Assembly (NCBI RefSeq): GCF_963678975.1
Contig: NC_089274.1
Location: 50,166,900-50,230,899, forward strand
Reading direction: 5' to 3'
DNA from: Dysidea avara
Lineage: Eukaryota; Porifera; Demospongiae; Dictyoceratida; Dysideidae
DNA length: 64,000 nucleotides
A program made the translations under genes and the position numbers. Positions 57,842-64,000 of this stretch are shown one piece after another. Position 1 is the first letter of the stretch. Each line of letters opens with the position of its first letter. The notes below the pieces were generated by a model that saw only the letters and a list, made by a program, of their open reading frames with translations, ran no database searches and was not told the origin of the DNA.

Positions 57842-57973
57842 ATGACTATCAGCTTAGACGAGGAGTTACTAGAACGTGTGCGGTTGTGTAAAGCCCTAGT
57901 GGTTGGAGCTGGCGGGATAGGGTGTGAGCTAGTGAAGAATCTTGTACTGGCGGGTTTCAAGACAATATCACTG
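57842..57973 (+). CDS. UBA2: UBA2/SAE2, SUMO E1 catalytic subunit, exon 1 only
   Basis: UBA2 pairs with SAE1 to adenylate SUMO and pass it to UBC9. Exon 1 encodes 44 residues with the nucleotide-binding motif [20 protein letters not shown], which closely matches human UBA2 ([17 protein letters not shown]). It ends in a GTGGGT donor after ISL. The expected next exon would start with an IDLDTID-like sequence; I could not find it in the remaining 6 kb, so it presumably lies beyond the window. UBA3 and UBA1 share the motif but differ around it. The ATG is the first in frame and places the motif at the normal distance from the N-terminus. Confidence 0.75.
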
Positions 57974-58219
57974 GTGGGTTGTAATTAGAACTTAACGTAT
58001 TTCTTAGGGTAGTGAGATACATGTTACCATAGATTATATGTTTGACAAAACCAGGCTTCCACATACAGATTTGCGACTTTAAAGGACCGTAGTTCGATGT
58101 AGGAGTAACTTATCACTTAAATTTTGACCTGTTATTGCTCAATGCAATGAAAACATTTTGTTAAAATTGTAGGTCAATAGCATGCTAGTTACAAGCAGTT
58201 AAAGTTGAAGAGTTGGATA

Positions 58220-58620
58220 GTCTTGCCCTCGCAGACCCATTCTCCGGGGTGGCGTTTATCGATTAGAGATTGTAAGCACCCCCTCCGAAAGGGTCTGGTG
58301 AATTGCCCATACCATTTTGTCCGAGAAATCGCCAACTTTGGCGAGTGATAATTGGTGTTTAATACTTACACAAGATTTTATAAAAGGTGACAATTAAACA
58401 GTATTTATCATTTTATGGCTGTGCAGTACTTTACAAAAGTAAAGCTTGCCTCAAATCGTCACCTCTTGTGTAGTTATTAAACACCGATTATCACTCGCCA
58501 GAGTTGGCGATTTCCCGGACAAAAATGGTATGGGCATTTCACCAGACCCTTTCAGAGGTGGCGCTTATAATCTCTAATCGATAAGCGCCACCCCGGAGAA
58601 TGGGTCTGCGAGGACGAGAC
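58220..58620. mobile_element. TA-flanked double-hairpin MITE in UBA2 intron
   Basis: Ends GTCTTGCCCTCGCAGACCC and GGGTCTGCGAGGACGAGAC with TA on both sides. Each end folds: CAGACCC and CTCCGGGGTG pair with CACCCCCTCCG and GGGTCTG. Arms are about 170 bases (GTGTTTAATACTTACACAAG-type inner sequence). Confidence 0.8.
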
Positions 58621-58939
58621 TAAGAATTGGATGTGTGTGGAAGCCTGATTTTGTCAAATCCGGTCACATATATACTACTGGAAACGGAGACATGTGATGC
58701 AATACTTGTGTACATTTGCTCTAGAGGAGGGTGGAAACAGTTTAAGCATCGTTAAAATGAATTATGCAAAACTGATTGGTTTTTGAATGAACTAAAATGT
58801 GTGGACGATGTAACAAAGCGTGGCATCATTGTTTGGTTTAGAATAAATACCTTGCTAGCACTAGTATTGCTATGGGCGCAATATTGTTACATCAGTTTTG
58901 CCTAGAAAACTAAGAACTTTTACAAAACAAGATATATCA

Positions 58940-59760
58940 TTTTAAACCCCAGTGCGTGGGAGTATCAAAGCGCCGCGCTGGGTTATAACTACCATACAGC
59001 TAGACAGAGCGGCGCTGCTACTGTACGATATATTAGTTATCACCCTGTTGCGGAGCCACTCAGTCTCTTTCTTGACATCATAATAACCGCGAATGGCATT
59101 GTTTACCAATGGAACAAAGAGCCAAATAAGGAAATATTGATACAAAACACCAATACAGCACTTAAAACTACCTAAATCTTACAAGAAAACTGTTAATCCT
59201 TTACACAATATCACTACAAGTTACCAATACCGTGATAACTAGTTTAACAAATGTCAAGAATAGTCCGTGACGATTTTCGCTCCAGCAATCACTCCCAACG
59301 GTCACTATGGTGAAGAACTAACTTCCTCTAGCTTCATCGTTCTATCTTGGACTATGGTAGCCACTTGTTGGTCTTTATTTTTCTCTTGCACACCACGCGA
59401 CACCACCATACCAATTTCTGACGAAGGCGAATCGTACCTGGAACCGCTGCTTCATAACACCGCCCTTCGCTACAGTTTGTAGGCAGTATGTAAGGTCTCT
59501 CTTGTAGCTACGAAGTAGAATCTCCACACAATTCGGACGAAATCTTGAGCACAGTGACAGGAACTCAAATCGGAACTTAATTTACTATCCGTAAACTTCT
59601 GCGCACTCCCGCGCACTGGGATATAAAACAGTTATATCCTGTATACTCGGATGATATCATTGTTATTACACTCGTCCTCGGCTCCGCCTCGGACTCGTGT
59701 AATAACAATGATATCACCCTCGTACCGGGATATAACTATAACTTAATCATTACACGAAGC
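58940..59760. other. Intronic stretch with palindrome
   Basis: 59627-59745 is a long palindrome (GATATCATTGTTATTACACT and its complement around CTCGGCTCCGCCTCGGA). The rest shows short ORFs only; no gene recognised. Confidence 0.5.
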
Positions 59761-60364
59761 ACAACCAGATTATCTAGCAATCATCAGTGATCACCACCAG
59801 TCACTAGTTTTGTATTGGGACTATTGAGGATCACATGATTAAACTATGCAATTAAGGTAATATTTTCGAGTAGAGCCTGAAGTGCTTCCACCCTCATCTG
59901 CATTTGCTCAAAGCAATCCGCATTGGAGTGCATCTTTAAATCACTGCCCATTTTCACTGTTTGTACGGTAGAAAGCAAAGAAGATCCAGGTTGAGATATG
60001 CTTAAAGCCACTAAAACTGGTTGGTCAATAGTTACTTGCAGGTGTAGTCGACTACCAGAGCTAGATGCGTACATAGCGAATTCGCTGTTATTATCGTGTT
60101 GAAACCATTGAGTTGGTGGACTCAACAGTTTTGAGAGTCTACTGGGTCATGGGAACACTTCTAACCCTCAAAAGAATGTATAGAAGATTAAGCATTTTGT
60201 TACCTGAGTGATAACAGCTAAGTAATTATTATCATTCTTAGATGTGTAGCTGTTTTGTCCTTGTAGGGGAATTAGAGTAATGAAACTGGAAGAAACCAAC
60301 AACAACATGGTACATACATAATGTAGCTACAACTACAGACGACATACTACCTATAATTAAGGGG

Positions 60365-60809
60365 ATAGGGGAATTTGTGAACTGCGCATATTTGCAGATT
60401 TTTCATGCGTCACGAAAATGACTGGACGTATAAAACGTGACAGTCAATGGACAAAACGTGAAAAAGTAACTATCAGGTACTCTTGTATAATAAAGAAGGT
60501 TTAGAATTAGTTGCTAATGTCTTTAATGGTTTTGCCCATGCCTGATATGGACATTGGCATAACAGCCTTACTGTTAAAGCTTCTGAGCTCAAACTCCTGA
60601 CACAACATTGCTGTGAATTGGTTAACAAGTTTTGTTCAATTACATGATCGGGTTGCTGGTTCAGTAGAAACCTCGACTTCAATATTACCTCATACAGCTG
60701 CTTTTTCATGTTTTGTCCAGTCACCTCACAAATTTATATGTCCATTTTTTTGGTTGGTTTATTTACATTCTGTGTACTTTGAGTATGCGTAAATCACAAA
60801 TTCCCCTAT
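60365..60809. mobile_element. MITE with ATAGGGGAATTTGTGA ends
   Basis: The left end ATAGGGGAATTTGTGAACTG and the right end CACAAATTCCCCTAT are inverted repeats; GCGCATA and TATGCGT continue the pairing. It interrupts the repeat copy described for 53370-54300. The internal minus ORF (60473-60724) is not recognisable. Confidence 0.65.
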
Positions 60810-60934
60810 GCAGCCTGCTATAGCCCATTACAAGAATATGGTAAGACTCTTGAGTGCTTATCGTCCCAAAATCTGATAATTTCAAAAGTTCAAATGATAG
60901 GCAACTCTGTATAGAGTGATACTGTATAGCTCTC

Positions 60935-61704
60935 TTAAGGGTGCTCTGTACAGTTGCTCGTATGGCTTCCCATGAATTATGTTTTCTTACAAACGGATTA
61001 AACTATTCTGCTAAACTCTTTTTATTTGCAATAAGCTATCACTACTGCACAGTTTAGTCCAAATCCCATGTCTTAACTCACTGTAGAAGGTGAGTTATAA
61101 ATTTTCACTTCAAACTAGAACTAGTCCCACAGTTTATGCCCTAGAGACTTGATTCTTTAAAAATACATTATTGAAAAATGTACAAACAAACGTGCGTTTC
61201 TGTTTTTGTTCTCTGGCTTCTCAGTCATCAGATACTCTTCTTCCGCTTTTATGCTGGCACTAACCAGTCTTCTTTACCTCCATGCTATTCCTCGCCAGAA
61301 GGAGCTATCAAAAAATGACGAACACTCTTTTAATGCATAAATATCATGGTTGCCCATCTGAAATTTTCATGCCTATCGAGTCTAAAATGACGAACTAGTT
61401 CTAATTTTAGTATCAAGGTGTAGAAACTGAGGCGCCCGTAGCTGTTCTATGGCCACAGTTATTGTTTCTTAATTGCGTAACCGGAAGATACTCGGTAAAT
61501 TACAGATTGCTATATTCATTAGACCACGATGAAGAAGATACAACACTTACTTCGCTTCCTTCATGTATATCGCTCTTCTTTCTTCGTTTGTGGCAGGTTA
61601 TTTCATCATAAAAAACATTTTCTCGTGGCACGCGAAATCCATTAGTAAACTCCAGCTGTGCTAACCTCAGAAGCGATACGTGGAACTGTACAGAGCACCC
61701 TTAA
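60935..61704. mobile_element. piggyBac-type MITE at TTAA
   Basis: TTAA at 60935-60938 and 61701-61704 flank the exact inverted repeats GGGTGCTCTGTACAGTT and AACTGTACAGAGCACCC. TTAA target choice is the mark of piggyBac. Its host is the second copy of the 53.4-kb repeat: host text stops before it (CTGTATAGCTCTC) and resumes after (AGTAGTTCAGCTAGTC). No transposase. Confidence 0.8.
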
Positions 61705-62048
61705 TTTAATAGTAGTTCAGCTAGTCTTTACCCATAGAAGACATACTAATACATAGTTTCAACATAATCACATAGAGTACTGAATGACACAAGTTTGCTA
61801 GTGTACAATGTTCACCAGGTCAACAATACGTCCATTGATAGTCAATGGATGGTCGACATTTAATAAGGAAAAAAATAGCCCAAACCTTTACTATATACTG
61901 GCAGAGGGGGGAAAGCGCTGCTCGAAAATATTACGTTAATTGCATACCTCTGTTCAGAATTTCACATGAGCCTCAATAGTCGCAATACAAAACTACTGAA
62001 CAGTGGGGATCACTTGGGATCATTAGATATTTAGATTGTACTTTGTGT

Positions 62049-62284
62049 AAGCATTATCCACACAAAAACAACCAAGCTGTAAAAAAGTGGTGCGGCCTTA
62101 AAAAGTCTGGGTGAAAAAGTTGTGAAATCAAAGGTAGCGGCCAAGAAATGGCTGCAATGATGTTAATGCTAATAAACATCACTGCAGCCATATATTGGCT
62201 GCCACCTTTAATTTTGCAACTTTTTCACCCAGGCTTTTTAAGGCTGCACCACTTTTCACAGCTTGGCTGTTTTTGTGTGGATTT
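62049..62284. mobile_element. Long-hairpin MITE
   Basis: An almost perfect hairpin: CCACACAAAAACAACCAAGC through TGGCTGCAATGATGTT on the left answered by AACATCACTGCAGCCA through GCTTGGCTGTTTTTGTGTGG on the right, with a loop of only about 10 bases. Arms are about 110 bases. Confidence 0.8.
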
Positions 62285-63599
62285 CATTTCTTTTTGTACT
62301 TTACAAGGCCCCAAAACCAGCCTATGGCTGACTTTGAGGTTTGTCTTTACTCACATTTCTTCTTTTCTATGTAGATACAATGATGATTATTGAAGACTAA
62401 CTTATAAATGTATTTCATTGCATGATTTAATTCAATATTTGATAATATTATTGTAATACTCTAATAGAGTGCACATTTTTTTGAGGACTTCTAATAGAAC
62501 ATACATAGAATGTTCTAGAACAATCTAGTACTTCTATTGGTAGATCTATGAAATTGATTATAAGCAGATTTCAACTAGAAATTTCATTTATAAAGCAGAA
62601 ATTAAGTGAGGTGATCAGCCAAGGTAGCAGTGGTTAAGGATGTAGGTGTTAGGTATAAACTCTGGTAAGTTTTTTTTTGACATTTTTTGCTCACCTTTTT
62701 TACCCCACAGTGACTGCTCTATTAGAGTATCTTGATCCTGCGATTTTACACTTGTTTGGTTTTTGCTTTATAACTTTGTTGCTGTAACTCTATTGCTATT
62801 CAAACTATCAAAAGGCACTGCTACAATGATCAGCCTATCTACACACCAATTTTCAAGTTATTTCTATACTTGGTTTACCTTATAGCCGTGACAGAAGTTT
62901 GATTTTTTTTACATGAATAAATGCTCATAACTCCTTAAATATTCCTGAGATTCACAACAAACTTGGTACGTGAATCCAATGTTACACGCTCTTCATTTGT
63001 GCCAAAGATTGAGGCAATTGAGTTACACGTTTGTATTTTATAGCAATTTTTGCAAAGTATGCAAAAAGAAACCGTAGCCCCCGTAGCCCCCCGTATGGCA
63101 CAAGAAGAAAAAAAACGAAGAAATTAAAACAAAATTTTGAAAGTATTTATCTTGCAAATAGCTGCTGCAAATTTAATCAAATTTGCTGTGTGGTGTACCC
63201 TACCTGGGGGACAGCTATAATGCAAAATGGTGTGCTTTGGAGAAGGGGCCATGGAGCTATGCACACATGAAAAAGCTGTTTTCTTTCTTCCTGTCAATAT
63301 ACTCACGGTGTGGGTCACTGGCTTTCTTGGCCACACGACACTACCATGTGTCTTGATGATGATGTACTTTGTTTTGTAAAATCATTTAGTTTTCAGGGCA
63401 AAATTGATGAAACACTTTTGCGGTACTACACTTACACTAACCAGGTATGCATATTCTTCAACAAGACAATGATGCCACACTTCGTTACACCATCCACACA
63501 ATTTAGTTCATTGTAGAAAACGAGCAATTCAATTTGCATAATTCATTTTAATGGCTCTTAAACTGCTTCCACCCTCCTCTAATGTACTGGTATTGAAGT

Positions 63600-63815
63600 A
63601 GGGATCTATAATATACAAAGTAGTGAAACAAGAAATGAATGATGGTATTACAGCATAGCTCGGTAAGAAGTCCCTACTTTGGCATTGAACAAACTAACTG
63701 TTATAGCTAATGTGCTAAAGTAGGGATTTTCCCACCGAGCTATGATGTAATAGTGTCATTCATCTATTGTTCCATTACTTTTTATTGCATAGATCCCTAC
63801 TTCAACTAGTTTGTT
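63600..63815. mobile_element. Palindromic element
   Basis: GAAGTAGGGATCTATAATA and TTGCATAGATCCCTACTTC bound it; inside, CATAGCTCGG with TCCCTACTTTGGCA pairs with CTAAAGTAGGGA and CCGAGCTATG. A half copy (AGCATAGCTCAGTGGGAAAA) is at about 7236. AGCTCAGTGGG recalls a tRNA D-arm, but no cloverleaf follows. Confidence 0.6.
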
Positions 63816-64000
63816 CAGTTTTTTGTTGTAGCACAGCTAGCTACAGTGCAACTTGTGACAGTTGTATTAGAATATCATACATGACTGTTGTATTAGAGTA
63901 TCACGAGTTAGCCAAGGGAGCTAGACCAATTCATTTTGTTTACTGTTAAGTAAATAGCTAGATTGTTAAGAGGTATAGTCTCTGTATTCTATCACTATCA

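Overview
This looks like animal nuclear DNA. It carries seven recognisable metazoan genes, most with many short exons and very small GT-AG introns (about 44-60 bases). Gaps between genes are small, but a few introns are swollen by miniature inverted-repeat transposons and satellites. Protein matches (NPRL3, SLC39A13, TELO2, a conventional protein kinase C, a TMC channel, the KDEL receptor, UBA2) plus this genome style fit an early-branching invertebrate. A sponge is my best guess, but nothing here proves the phylum. No rRNA, CRISPR, bacterial operon or viral gene was seen. Gene models were built by hand from frame, splice-site and intron-phase consistency.

Layout: (1) 4.1-9.15 kb, minus strand: NPRL3, with its 5' two thirds assembled and its C-terminal exons not found. 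The stretch below 4.1 kb is mostly repeats. (2) 9.25-10.1 kb, plus: an intron-less ZIP13-type zinc transporter whose ATG lies 101 bases from the NPRL3 ATG. (3) 10.15-29.8 kb, minus: TELO2 in 15 recognised exons. One intron is almost entirely a 33-bp minisatellite (11.09-14.29 kb) and another is a 13-kb graveyard of nested elements. (4) 29.9-38.8 kb, plus: a conventional PKC (C1-C1-C2-kinase) divergent from TELO2, ATGs 130 bases apart. A 5-kb intron splits its glycine-rich loop and holds a 1.1-kb GT microsatellite and two nested foldback elements. (5) 38.9-50.76 kb, plus: a TMC channel starting about 100 bases after the PKC stop, with an 8.8-kb second intron full of transposons. (6) 51.5-52.97 kb, plus: a complete KDEL receptor in four exons. 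(7) 53-57.8 kb: repeats and a transposon-like ORF. (8) 57.84 kb onward, plus: only exon 1 of UBA2; the last 6 kb is intron packed with repeats.

The genes do housekeeping jobs and do not form one pathway, although NPRL3 (GATOR1) and TELO2 (TTT complex) both act on TOR-family kinase biology. The most unusual content is the mobile-element layer: nested foldbacks with intact 10-bp target duplications, a TA-flanked class whose ends are themselves hairpins, four CCGTA-ended elements in one intron, and the minisatellite with a two-state variant code.
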